Assembly (NCBI RefSeq): GCF_030068605.1
Contig: NZ_JASJOU010000006.1
Span: forward strand, 248,001 to 312,000
Reading direction: 5' to 3'
DNA from: Xanthocytophaga agilis
GTDB lineage: Bacteria > Bacteroidota > Bacteroidia > Cytophagales > 172606-1
Length of the DNA: 64,000 nt
Of this stretch, positions 8,625 to 16,560 are shown piece after piece. The notes under the pieces are model-generated. The model was not told where the DNA came from. It searched no databases and saw nothing but the letters and a program-made list of their open reading frames with translations. Both the position numbers and the translations under genes were made by a program. The stretch's first letter is position 1; every line of letters begins with the position of its first letter.

Positions 8625-11018
8625 TTATTCGCTTCTCAATGATCGGGTTGGATTCATCAGAGCAACTTTTACAGATCGATAGCTTACTGTTAGTGTGGCT
8701 ATTAGGACTGTGAAGCCAATCGCTATCCCAAAGATGTCAGGTCCAATGGCTACCTTGTACTTAAAGTCCTGAAGCCAACTGTTCATTACCCACCATGCCA
8801 AGGGTGCTGCAATGACAAATGCTATGGCAATGAGTCTGACAAATTCTTTTCCAAATAGCCACAATACATGGCCTGTCGTAGCACCCAATACCTTGCGAAT
8901 ACCGATTTCCTTGGTTTTTTGTGCTGCCATAAAAGATACCAAGCCATACAGACCCAGACAGCCAATAAAGATAGCAATACCTGCAAAGGCCTGAATAAGC
9001 TGGAGCATGATGTCATCCAATGCATAAAATTCAGCAATCTTTTCATCCAGGAAGGAATGGCTGTATACATACTCAGGATAGGTCTCATTCCATACCTTTT
9101 CCATAGATGCCAGCGTTGATTTTATATTAGCAGGATGTATCTTAACAGCACAGTTATTATACATGTCGGAAACAGACATTATACAAATTGGACTAATATC
9201 TGTACGGAAAGAATAGTTGTAGAAATCATTTACTACGCCCACAATAATGCCTTTCTGATGATCTCCATTCACGCTTATGGGCTTTCCTATTACATCCTGA
9301 GGAGCTTTAAGACTCAGCTTTTTCACAAAGGTCTCATTTACGAGAAATTCTCGTGCCGTATCAGATGGAAAGAGGTTTCGGCCTGCAACCAGTTTTAAAC
9401 CAAATGTAGCTACATACTGGTAATCGGCGTCTTTCCGGTTAATCGCAAACTTCTCCTCTTCTGGTCTGTTATCATAGCGTATATCTGTATTGTTATTAGA
9501 GGTTGCTGCCGGAGCCTGGAAACAAAAGGATACATTATTTACTCCTGAAATTTCGGAAAGACGAGTGCGTAAGGTGTTCATCTTTACCTTGTCTGAAACA
9601 GGTACAGGCAACATTACAACAGACTCTTTTGTGAATCCCAGATCTGATTCTTTGGAATAACGCATTTGGTTGGCAATAACAATAGTGCCAATAATGAGAG
9701 CCTGTGAGATAGCAAACTGGGCTACTACCAATATTCTTCTCAAAGAAAATCCTCCCACGTGTTTTTGGGAGATTTTTCCCTTTAAAGCTAATATAGGTTG
9801 AAAGCCAGCGAGTACCAGGCCCGGATACGATCCTGACAGAAAGATAACCACACCTAGCAAAATAAACAGAAAGCCAGATAGATAGATATCCTGAAAGACA
9901 TTGATAGACAGTTGACTCTCAAACAATCCGTTTACATAAGGTAGTGCAAGGTTAGCCAGCAAATAGGCTATAAGAATAGCTACAAAAGAAATAAGCGCAG
10001 TTTCTGAGATGAATTGCCAGAATAGCTGCGCTGGCTGGCTTCCCAATACCTTGCGTACCCCTACTTCCTTCGAGCGGTTTAAGGCTTGAGCAGTTGCCAG
10101 ATTCACGAAGTTAACACACGCAGTAATGATCAAAAATATCCCTATCCAGGTTAGTGCCCAAAGGTTCTTTTTTTCGACATACCCATCCATATTGGGATTA
10201 AAGTGAATGTCGGCTATCGGTTGTAACCTGAACTGGAATTCGGCTGCATCTCTTCCTTTATAATATTTTTTAGACATGCCAGGCAGAGCCTTTTCTACTG
10301 TTGCTTCTGTGACTCCTGGTTTTAAAAGGACAAAACATTGCAGATCGCTATACACACCACCCCAGCTATCATCAGCAGCAAGGAATTTGCTTTGGTCTTT
10401 CAGATTTGAATAGGAAAGAAAGATTTCGTGACGACGGTCGGTGTTGGGAGGTAGATCCTGTAGAATTCCGGTAATCTTAAAATCCAACTTATTGTCAAAG
10501 CGAATTACTTTACCAATAGCATTCTCACCCGGGAAATATTTGTCTGCCAGTTTATGTGTAATAACAGCTGAGTTAGGTTGAGTTAATGCATTTTTTTTAT
10601 CTCCTTCTAAAAAAGGAAAATCGAGTATATCAAAATATTGAGGTTCGGTGAATGCAACTCCTGCCTCTTCTTCAAATTTCTTATTTGTTTTTGAGGAAGG
10701 AATGGAGATTAGAGCATCATGAAAAGCTGTTACCCGTGCTACTTGTTCTGCAAAAGTAAAATCTTCCCGAAAAGCCTTTCCTGCCGGAGCGGGTACTCCC
10801 TGTGAGTATCCCATTTCTTCACCATGAAACTCTGTGACCATGCGATAGATTCGATCTGCCTTGGTGTGGAAGGTATCAAAGCTCAAATGATACTTGATCA
10901 TCGCAAAAATCAGAATGCTGCAGGTAATGCCCAATGCCAGACCAAGGATATTAATCATTGCATAAGTTCTGTGGCGCTGCAGGTTTCGCAAAGCAATTTT
11001 GAAGTAGTTGCGTAGCAT
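8625..11018 (-). CDS. FtsX/MacB-type ABC transporter permease, probably sigma-54 controlled
   Basis: 797 residues with the same duplicated MacB-core/FtsX plan as its neighbour: IRNLQRH-type start (MLRNYFKIALRNLQRHRTY), first coupling motif QALNRSKEVGVRKVLGS near 320, second QKTKEIGIRKVLGATTG near 705, ending LMNPTRSLRSE. It is a paralog, not a duplicate; the sequences differ widely in the periplasmic parts. Upstream on the minus strand there is a well-spaced -24/-12 element (11061-11078) and a pair of 16-bp dyads (11142-11178) matching those before the HlyD gene at 16561, so both may be switched on by one activator. The partner ATPase could be the one at 17893. Confidence 0.9.
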   Translation of the reverse strand: MLRNYFKIALRNLQRHRTYAMINILGLALGITCSILIFAMIKYHLSFDTFHTKADRIYRMVTEFHGEEMGYSQGVPAPAGKAFREDFTFAEQVARVTAFHDALISIPSSKTNKKFEEEAGVAFTEPQYFDILDFPFLEGDKKNALTQPNSAVITHKLADKYFPGENAIGKVIRFDNKLDFKITGILQDLPPNTDRRHEIFLSYSNLKDQSKFLAADDSWGGVYSDLQCFVLLKPGVTEATVEKALPGMSKKYYKGRDAAEFQFRLQPIADIHFNPNMDGYVEKKNLWALTWIGIFLIITACVNFVNLATAQALNRSKEVGVRKVLGSQPAQLFWQFISETALISFVAILIAYLLANLALPYVNGLFESQLSINVFQDIYLSGFLFILLGVVIFLSGSYPGLVLAGFQPILALKGKISQKHVGGFSLRRILVVAQFAISQALIIGTIVIANQMRYSKESDLGFTKESVVMLPVPVSDKVKMNTLRTRLSEISGVNNVSFCFQAPAATSNNNTDIRYDNRPEEEKFAINRKDADYQYVATFGLKLVAGRNLFPSDTAREFLVNETFVKKLSLKAPQDVIGKPISVNGDHQKGIIVGVVNDFYNYSFRTDISPICIMSVSDMYNNCAVKIHPANIKSTLASMEKVWNETYPEYVYSHSFLDEKIAEFYALDDIMLQLIQAFAGIAIFIGCLGLYGLVSFMAAQKTKEIGIRKVLGATTGHVLWLFGKEFVRLIAIAFVIAAPLAWWVMNSWLQDFKYKVAIGPDIFGIAIGFTVLIATLTVSYRSVKVALMNPTRSLRSE

Positions 11019-11060
11019 AGTCTTGAATGTGCTAGTGTTTGTTTATCTCGTGAAGATCTG

Positions 11061-11078
11061 TTGCAAACAGCTTACCAA
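11061..11078 (-). promoter_or_regulatory. Sigma-54 (-24/-12) promoter candidate
   Basis: On the minus strand the sequence is TTGGTAAGCTGTTTGCAA. GG and GC are 10 bases apart, as required for sigma-54. The start would be about 30-35 bases before the permease ATG at 11018. Confidence 0.65.
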
Positions 11079-11133
11079 ATTTTGATGAAGGTTCATATTG
11101 AAGTATTTAAGGCTTGCTCTTCGGGTATAAAAG

Positions 11134-11165
11134 ACAAAGGGTGTTCATTTTCGAACACCCTTTGT
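11134..11165 (-). terminator. asnB terminator hairpin containing an operator dyad
   Basis: ACAAAGGGTGTTC pairs with GAACACCCTTTGT; the minus-strand side is followed by CTTTTAT. The inner 16 bases (11142-11157) are also a dyad that matches the operator consensus TGTYCG-N4-CGRACA. Confidence 0.85.
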
Positions 11166-11178
11166 TCAGTTACGTACA
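11142..11178. promoter_or_regulatory. Tandem 16-bp dyads, putative sigma-54 activator sites
   Basis: TGTTCATTTTCGAACA at 11142-11157 and TGTTCAGTTACGTACA at 11163-11178. Centres are 21 bp apart. They lie about 65-105 bp upstream of the -24/-12 element before the 11018 permease. The arrangement copies that at 16391-16426. Confidence 0.6.
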
Positions 11179-11232
11179 TCCGCTAAATGTATAATAACTC
11201 TATCTGTTTTACTTATCTACTTCTTTTTGATC

Positions 11233-13149
11233 TTACTTTACTACTGAAACCCCAATATTTTTCTTCCACCAGTATTGAAATACAATCAATCCCCAGATAC
11301 GGGCATGCACATCTTCCGGATTGGAGGAAAAAAGTTTCTCTTTCAATTTACGAACCTCTGTCACTGAGAAGATGCCTTGTTCTGCAATAAAGTCGTCATT
11401 CAGCAGATCGTTTGTGATCAAGCTTTTCAGCTCATTACGCATCCATTTTAGCAAAGGCACTTCGAATCCATGTTTAGGACGTTTGTATAGTTCGGGTGGT
11501 AATTCATTCCGGAAGGCATCCTGTACGATTTTCTTCTTCATGCTACTATCAATTTTGTAGCTGGTAGGCAATGAAAAGGCAAATTCTACCACTGTATAAT
11601 CCAGAAACGGATTACGTACTTCCAGACTGTTTGCCATACTCATCATATCTACCTTAGTCAACATATCGTTGGTTAGCACCAGGTCTACATCTGTAAGCAG
11701 GAAGTTGTTAAAGTCTTTGTCTGTGAGCAGGTGTTGCAAGGAAGCTTTTCTGCGATTCTGCAACTCCTGTTCTGCCTTTTCAGACTCAGGTAGGTTAAGT
11801 AATGCACTCGCCTGGGCTTCACTTGTAAATGTAGCCATACGCCAGTACCGATCACCAGCAGACATTTCGGTAATCTCTGCAAACTTTTGCAGCTGGCGTA
11901 CTTTATTACCCAGTGCAGCGCTACGGGACTTAGGCAACACATCCCATAGACCTTTCAACCCGGCAATGACACTATTCTGCCATCCTCCCTCTCTCACACG
12001 AAACTCTGCTGCATGCTTGTTGTAACCAGCAAATATCTCATCCGCTCCATCTCCGCTTAATGCTACAGTTACTTTCTTACGTGTACGTTTACTTAGAATG
12101 TATACTGCCAATGCGGAAGAATCGGCAAAAGGCTCATCCGTGTAATCCAGCATGTCATATAGACCATCCAGCAAATCATCATTACTGAGTGAAAACACAG
12201 TATGATTGGTGTTAAACTTCTTAGCTACCAGATTAGCATATTTAGTTTCATCAAAAAATGGTTCATCCCGATAGCCAATAGAAAAGGTATTGAGGTGTTG
12301 TGTATGTCTTGAAGCCAATGCTACAATCACAGATGAATCTATTCCACCAGAAAGAAATGCACCCAACGGTACATCAGCAACCATACGACGTTGTACAGAA
12401 GCATCCAACAAGGAAGCAAGATCCTTTTGTGCTTGTTCGTAGCTGCCTGTATACGTTTTCTTGGATTTAACCTGCTCGGGAAGATTATACCATTGTTTTA
12501 CGGAAACTTCTCTGCCTTTGATCTTTATAAAATGTCCGGGCATAAGCTTCTTTACATCCTTAAAGATTGTATTAGGAGCTGGAATATAGTTAAGCTGAAG
12601 ATATTGTTGCAATGAAGCATAATCCACTTCTTTTGGAAACCCAAACACAAACAAAGCCTTCATTTCAGATGCAAACAACAAACGATCTTCATCTACAGTA
12701 TAAACCAGAGGCTTCACCCCAAAGCGGTCTCTGGCAATGAACAGACTTTCATCCTGTTTGTCATAAATCGCAAACACGAAAAATCCATTCAGGCGATTCA
12801 GACAACGTTCGCCCTCACGCTTATATAGTTGCAGTAATACTTCTGTATCTGAAGTAGATTGAAATGACACTCCATGTTGCTCAAGCTCTTTCCGTAGTTC
12901 CAGAAAGTTGAAGATTTCTCCATTGAAAACGATAGTATACCGTTCTTCGTCATCTGTCATGGGCTGATTGCCTCCACTGCTGGTATCAATAATAGATAAC
13001 CGCCGATGCCCGAGTCCTACATAATTATGTGTAAATGTATTGCCTCTGTCAGGACCTCGCAGGCTTAATGCCTCGGTAGCATTCCAGAGATTAATATGAA
13101 AAAACCGACCTATTTCATTAAATGCATAAACACCTGTAATGCCACACAT
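11233..13149 (-). CDS. asnB: Asparagine synthase (glutamine-hydrolysing)
   Basis: 638 residues. Cytoplasmic enzyme making asparagine from aspartate, ATP and glutamine. The N-terminal Ntn glutaminase domain begins MCGITGVYAF, so Cys2 is the nucleophile, with RGPD (residue 31) and the FNGEIFN loop. The synthetase domain carries the PP-loop SGGIDSS at 267-273 and the SGDGADEIFAGY motif. Length matches the family of single long AsnB proteins; such enzymes also occur in peptidoglycan or polysaccharide amidation, but nothing nearby suggests that. It stands alone, with a strong terminator downstream and a divergent hypothetical gene upstream. Confidence 0.95.
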   Translation of the reverse strand: MCGITGVYAFNEIGRFFHINLWNATEALSLRGPDRGNTFTHNYVGLGHRRLSIIDTSSGGNQPMTDDEERYTIVFNGEIFNFLELRKELEQHGVSFQSTSDTEVLLQLYKREGERCLNRLNGFFVFAIYDKQDESLFIARDRFGVKPLVYTVDEDRLLFASEMKALFVFGFPKEVDYASLQQYLQLNYIPAPNTIFKDVKKLMPGHFIKIKGREVSVKQWYNLPEQVKSKKTYTGSYEQAQKDLASLLDASVQRRMVADVPLGAFLSGGIDSSVIVALASRHTQHLNTFSIGYRDEPFFDETKYANLVAKKFNTNHTVFSLSNDDLLDGLYDMLDYTDEPFADSSALAVYILSKRTRKKVTVALSGDGADEIFAGYNKHAAEFRVREGGWQNSVIAGLKGLWDVLPKSRSAALGNKVRQLQKFAEITEMSAGDRYWRMATFTSEAQASALLNLPESEKAEQELQNRRKASLQHLLTDKDFNNFLLTDVDLVLTNDMLTKVDMMSMANSLEVRNPFLDYTVVEFAFSLPTSYKIDSSMKKKIVQDAFRNELPPELYKRPKHGFEVPLLKWMRNELKSLITNDLLNDDFIAEQGIFSVTEVRKLKEKLFSSNPEDVHARIWGLIVFQYWWKKNIGVSVVK

Positions 13150-13341
13150 ACAATTTCAGATTTGTGATTGTGATAGAGTAACCATGCAAGATACGTAGAA
13201 TGTATGAATTGTGATGCGTAATTTTAGCCTGTATCTTTCTTCGAGTCTGTTATCAGACAATTTTTATATTTACAGGAAACATCTTTCATACATAGCTGCA
13301 TAAGCGCAGTATAGAAACATCTATCTATTTGAGCATTTCTG

Positions 13342-14421
13342 ATGGAAACAGAAAAAATATTCGAAATAAAGTTCTCTGGAGAAGAAACAATTGTATCTGC
13401 TACTTTATCCAATTTTGACGAATGTGTCATGTTGTTAAGTTCTGGTGATGTGATCAGATATAATCTTTTAGAACAGACCGGACAGCATCTATTTTCTGTA
13501 GGAAGCCAAATCGAACGTTCAGATGGCGGGTTTGATATACAAGCTCCTTCTACTATTTACACATTAGATTCTATTGTGGTAGTTGTGAATGACTACAAAT
13601 GTCAGGGCTTTATTCATTATCCAGGACACTATAATTCACTCCATTTATGGAGAGAAGATTATCATGCAGATATTTCCCGCTTCCCTATTGCCTTATACAA
13701 AGATCTGTCAGGCACACCTCATATTATTTATTCAGTGGCATGGAACCACATTCAAATTATGAATCTCTCTACACTTCAAATATTGACAGCTGCCAAATCT
13801 TTAATTGAGGAAGGTGCAGAAGAGAGACATATTGCATTCTATAGTAATCATACAGAAGGGAATAAATCACCTTGGCCAAGACCTTATGATTACTTCTTTG
13901 GCAAATTATATATGTCTCCTAGCCAACGTAAGTTTTTAAGTGCAGGTTGGGCATGGGGTTCATACGATTGTTACAACGTCTATGATATTCAAGAATTTAT
14001 CACAAATAATCGCATATCGCATCAGGCAATAAGTGGATGGGAGCATGATAATCGTACTGTGTGTTGGATCAATGATAACACAGTGATTGTAACTTATAAT
14101 CCGGATAGAGAAGGAGATGAAAACACCACACCCGAAACTCCAAGTGAAATCCATTTTTATAACATAGCTGAGAAAAAGTCTATACTGGAAAGAAGGATTG
14201 CTGTTAAAGGCATAAATATCACTAACTATACGCTTTATTATGACACAGCTTTAGATGTGCTCATCGCACTTTCTTTCAAAGAGGGTGTAGCTATTTTATC
14301 ACGAGATGGAATAATCTTGTATAGAGATCAATACTTTAAGGCAGATGAATATTATCCAGCTTTTCGACTTTTCCTTAAAAAAGGCGATAGATCAATTAGC
14401 TTGTATGGAATAAAATCATGA
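13342..14421 (+). CDS. Unrecognised beta-rich protein, possible beta-propeller
   Basis: 359 residues, no signal peptide and no membrane segment, so probably cytoplasmic. I do not recognise a family. The sequence alternates short hydrophobic strands with polar turns and has recurring Trp/Tyr-rich stretches such as GWAWGSYDCYNVYD and SVAWNHIQIMNL, in the style of WD40-like propellers. It starts with ATG at 13342 and has no operon partner: asnB diverges upstream and a long non-coding, repeat-bearing gap follows. Orphans of this type are sometimes immunity proteins of polymorphic toxins, but I see no toxin here and do not assign that role. Confidence 0.6.
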   Translation: METEKIFEIKFSGEETIVSATLSNFDECVMLLSSGDVIRYNLLEQTGQHLFSVGSQIERSDGGFDIQAPSTIYTLDSIVVVVNDYKCQGFIHYPGHYNSLHLWREDYHADISRFPIALYKDLSGTPHIIYSVAWNHIQIMNLSTLQILTAAKSLIEEGAEERHIAFYSNHTEGNKSPWPRPYDYFFGKLYMSPSQRKFLSAGWAWGSYDCYNVYDIQEFITNNRISHQAISGWEHDNRTVCWINDNTVIVTYNPDREGDENTTPETPSEIHFYNIAEKKSILERRIAVKGINITNYTLYYDTALDVLIALSFKEGVAILSRDGIILYRDQYFKADEYYPAFRLFLKKGDRSISLYGIKS

Positions 14422-14592
14422 ATGCTCTGGTATGACCTAAGCGATTCGAATTCAGTTCATCTGCTGAAAACAAAAACACATATACTACTTAGCTGACGAA
14501 AATGCTTTTGATTATTATTCGAATCGTTTTTGAGTTTGACCGGAATACCGATCATATCTAAAAAATATTCGAATAATGGTCAATTTTTATTT

Positions 14593-14633
14593 TGACCTAA
14601 ACTCTGTTCACTTTATGTTTTTGACCGGAGTTT
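14593..14633 (-). repeat. Dispersed intergenic repeat R2 core
   Basis: On the minus strand it reads ACTCCGGTCAAAA, AAGTGAACAGAGT, GGTCA, the same blocks as at 1467-1507. Within R2 an 11-bp inverted repeat (GACCTAAACTC, 14594-14604 with 14628-14638) and a 14-bp one (14680-14693 with 14708-14721) add more dyads. Confidence 0.65.
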
Positions 14634-14851
14634 AGGTCATGTCTGTTAATCACTGGAACTCCAGTCAAATTTTCAAACTATCAGAATACTGATAATTGCT
14701 GGACACAATCAGTATTCTGATTGTCTACAAACAAAAACATGAGTCATCCCGAATTTTGAGTAAAGAATGCTATTGAGAAAGGATAATACATGTCACAAAG
14801 AGAGTTGTGATGCCTTCAATCGTGTGTGGTAGTGAAGGTGCGTTGGCATTC

Positions 14852-14902
14852 TTTTCTCCGCGAGGTTGGCCTTTGGCCTGCGGGCGGAAGGATCGGAGAA
14901 AA
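14852..14902. repeat. GC-rich hairpin block
   Basis: TTTTCTCCG (14852-14860) pairs with CGGAGAAAA (14894-14902), enclosing GGCCTTTGGCC and other G/C runs. Its base composition stands out from all neighbouring intergenic DNA. It looks like a dispersed palindromic repeat rather than a gene. Confidence 0.45.
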
Positions 14903-15048
14903 GGGCCCTTTTTTGCGGCTAGCACACATCCTGGCCCAACAAATTCTCATTTATTGTCCTTTTTTGGGCAAGCAAAAATTGAAGAAGCCACAAGAAGAGT
15001 AATGTAAGTGACAATAGACAAATGACGAGAGATTAATTCTCAAAAATT

Positions 15049-15086
15049 AACCCAAGCCCATATTTTCAAAAACATAGGCTTGGGTT
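15049..15086 (-). terminator. Terminator of the oxidoreductase gene
   Basis: AACCCAAGCC pairs with GGCTTGGGTT. On the minus strand a T-run (AATTTTTG) follows; on the plus strand TTTTAC follows. Confidence 0.75.
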
Positions 15087-15135
15087 TTACTCTCATCTAA
15101 AATCCAAGATGATTCATGTTTCCTATTTTCATACA

Positions 15136-16182
15136 TTACAGATTTATAGTCCGTTTTTCCTGATGGCTCTGATAAGCAGCTTCAATAATCTGAATTGTCT
15201 GAAGAGCTTCTTCTGGCTTCACAGCTAGTGGAGCATTATGAACAATGGCATCATACACATTTTCATAGAAATGCCGGTAATTACCTGCCAGAGTTTCTAT
15301 TTTGCTTTTATAATGCAGTCCATTGTAAGTAGTATTTAGTGTACCCCATTCACTTTCCGGCTCTGCTCCCCAATTAGGTTCCAGTGGAAGGCGCCCTGCT
15401 TTCAGTGCATCTTCCTGCGGATCAATACCCCATTTTAAAAATGAGCCGTCTGTGCCATGCAATATATAACGAGGTCCCTGTTCACGCACCAGATAACTGG
15501 ATTTCAGAATAACCCGAATATCTGAATAATGGAGTATCAGATGATAGCTATCGTCAATACTACCTCCAGGGCGTTGAGCCCGGAGTTCGGCGGTTATAGC
15601 CTGAGGCATCCCAAACAAGACAAGTGCCTGATCAATCATATGTGACCCCAGATTGTATAAAATACCTGATCCCGGACCGGTTTCTTCCTTCCAGGTATTG
15701 GCTTCTACATAATTTCGATACCGGTCATAATGGGCCTCAAACTCCACCAGTTTACCCAGCAGATTTTGTTTTACGACTTGTTGCACCGTCAGAAAATCAC
15801 CATCCCACCGACGATTCTGAAACACAGTAAGTACCCTGTTTTGCTGTTTTGCCAGCTCTATTAGCTTTCGGGCTTCTTCTTTGGTAACAGTAAAAGGTTT
15901 TTCGACTACCACATGCTTATTCGCCTGAAGGGCTTGCTTACACATTTCAAAGTGGTGTGCATTGGGTGTATTCACTACAACCAGTTCTATGTTTTGGTCA
16001 AATAAGATTTCATCCCAGGTTTTTACTCTTACAGTTTCCGGGAAATCGGTTTTCGACTTCTCTGAAGTACGTTCTACAATCTTTTTGAGCCAGAAGCCAC
16101 CAAGTGATTTGAGTAAAGGACCATGAAAAACCTTACCAGACATTCCGTAGGCGGCCATACCTACCTGTATAATTTTATTCAT
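15136..16182 (-). CDS. Gfo/Idh/MocA family NAD(P)-dependent oxidoreductase
   Basis: About 348 residues from the ATG at 16182 (MNKIIQVGMAAYGMSG), which begins directly at the Rossmann strand; an in-frame ATG at 16197 would add five residues. The N-terminal NAD(P)-binding domain ends with the family motif VVEKPFT near residue 95. The C-terminal alpha/beta domain carries the GPGSGILYNLGSHMIDQ segment, where the His is the usual catalytic-site residue. Substrates in this family are sugars, inositols or related polyols; the specific one cannot be read from sequence. It is a lone gene, divergent from the HlyD locus. Confidence 0.88.
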   Translation of the reverse strand: MNKIIQVGMAAYGMSGKVFHGPLLKSLGGFWLKKIVERTSEKSKTDFPETVRVKTWDEILFDQNIELVVVNTPNAHHFEMCKQALQANKHVVVEKPFTVTKEEARKLIELAKQQNRVLTVFQNRRWDGDFLTVQQVVKQNLLGKLVEFEAHYDRYRNYVEANTWKEETGPGSGILYNLGSHMIDQALVLFGMPQAITAELRAQRPGGSIDDSYHLILHYSDIRVILKSSYLVREQGPRYILHGTDGSFLKWGIDPQEDALKAGRLPLEPNWGAEPESEWGTLNTTYNGLHYKSKIETLAGNYRHFYENVYDAIVHNAPLAVKPEEALQTIQIIEAAYQSHQEKRTINL

Positions 16183-16390
16183 AACAATATCTGTCATTTA
16201 TATACCTGCGTTCTGAGTGTATTTTTTCTGTTTGCAATAAGACATTGCAAGCTAAGTGATAATGAAAGTTTTCCAAATAAACCCCTTCACTTTCTTCTTT
16301 ATAATCAAGTATGTAGAACCTTAAATATATAGGTCTATCTCACCAAAAAGATCCGTTTAACCAGTTTGTTCAAACAATCTGTTACACCAC

Positions 16391-16426
16391 TGTCCGCTTT
16401 CGGACATGCTTGTTCGCAGTCGAACA
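16391..16426. promoter_or_regulatory. Tandem perfect 16-bp dyads, putative activator (UAS) sites
   Basis: TGTCCGCTTTCGGACA (16391-16406) and TGTTCGCAGTCGAACA (16411-16426). Each has perfect 6-bp half-sites around a 4-base spacer, and their centres are 20 bp apart, two helical turns. They sit 55-90 bp upstream of the -24/-12-like element, the usual place for NtrC-type activators. Confidence 0.75.
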
Positions 16427-16478
16427 AATATAGAGCCTCTAGAGTGGCTAATTTCGCACAAAAACGGTCTTTTTATTT

Positions 16479-16496
16479 TTGGCACAGCAATTGGCA
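16479..16496 (+). promoter_or_regulatory. Sigma-54-like promoter for the HlyD-ABC operon
   Basis: TTGGCACAGCAATTGGCA. The -24 half (TTGGCAC) is ideal. The -12 half reads TTGGC instead of TTGC, so either one base is mismatched or the spacing is one longer than standard. Confidence 0.5.
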
Positions 16497-16560
16497 TTAG
16501 TCTTACCAACAGAATAACTTAGAATCATACTTACTAATTACCATAAATTTCTATTACGTC

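Larger units (their letters stand above)
14422..15135. other. 714-base non-coding region: repeat R2 and a GC-rich hairpin block
   Basis: No convincing gene. 14440-14725 is dyad-rich and carries the second copy of the dispersed repeat. 14800-14960 is a GC-rich island in an AT-rich setting with strong dyads. 15049-15086 is a terminator for the next gene. Confidence 0.6.
16183..16560. other. Divergent regulatory region
   Basis: 378 bases without a gene between the oxidoreductase and the HlyD gene. It holds the tandem dyads at 16391-16426 and the -24/-12-like element at 16479-16496. The part near 16200-16380 shows nothing clear. Confidence 0.6.

Noticed and set aside
6153-11018. The two permeases as a recent duplication
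   Set aside because: Periplasmic parts differ widely; they are old paralogs of a large family.
14807-15007. 66-codon frame as a real gene
   Set aside because: Low-complexity composition, palindromic DNA and no start context support; treated as a repeat.
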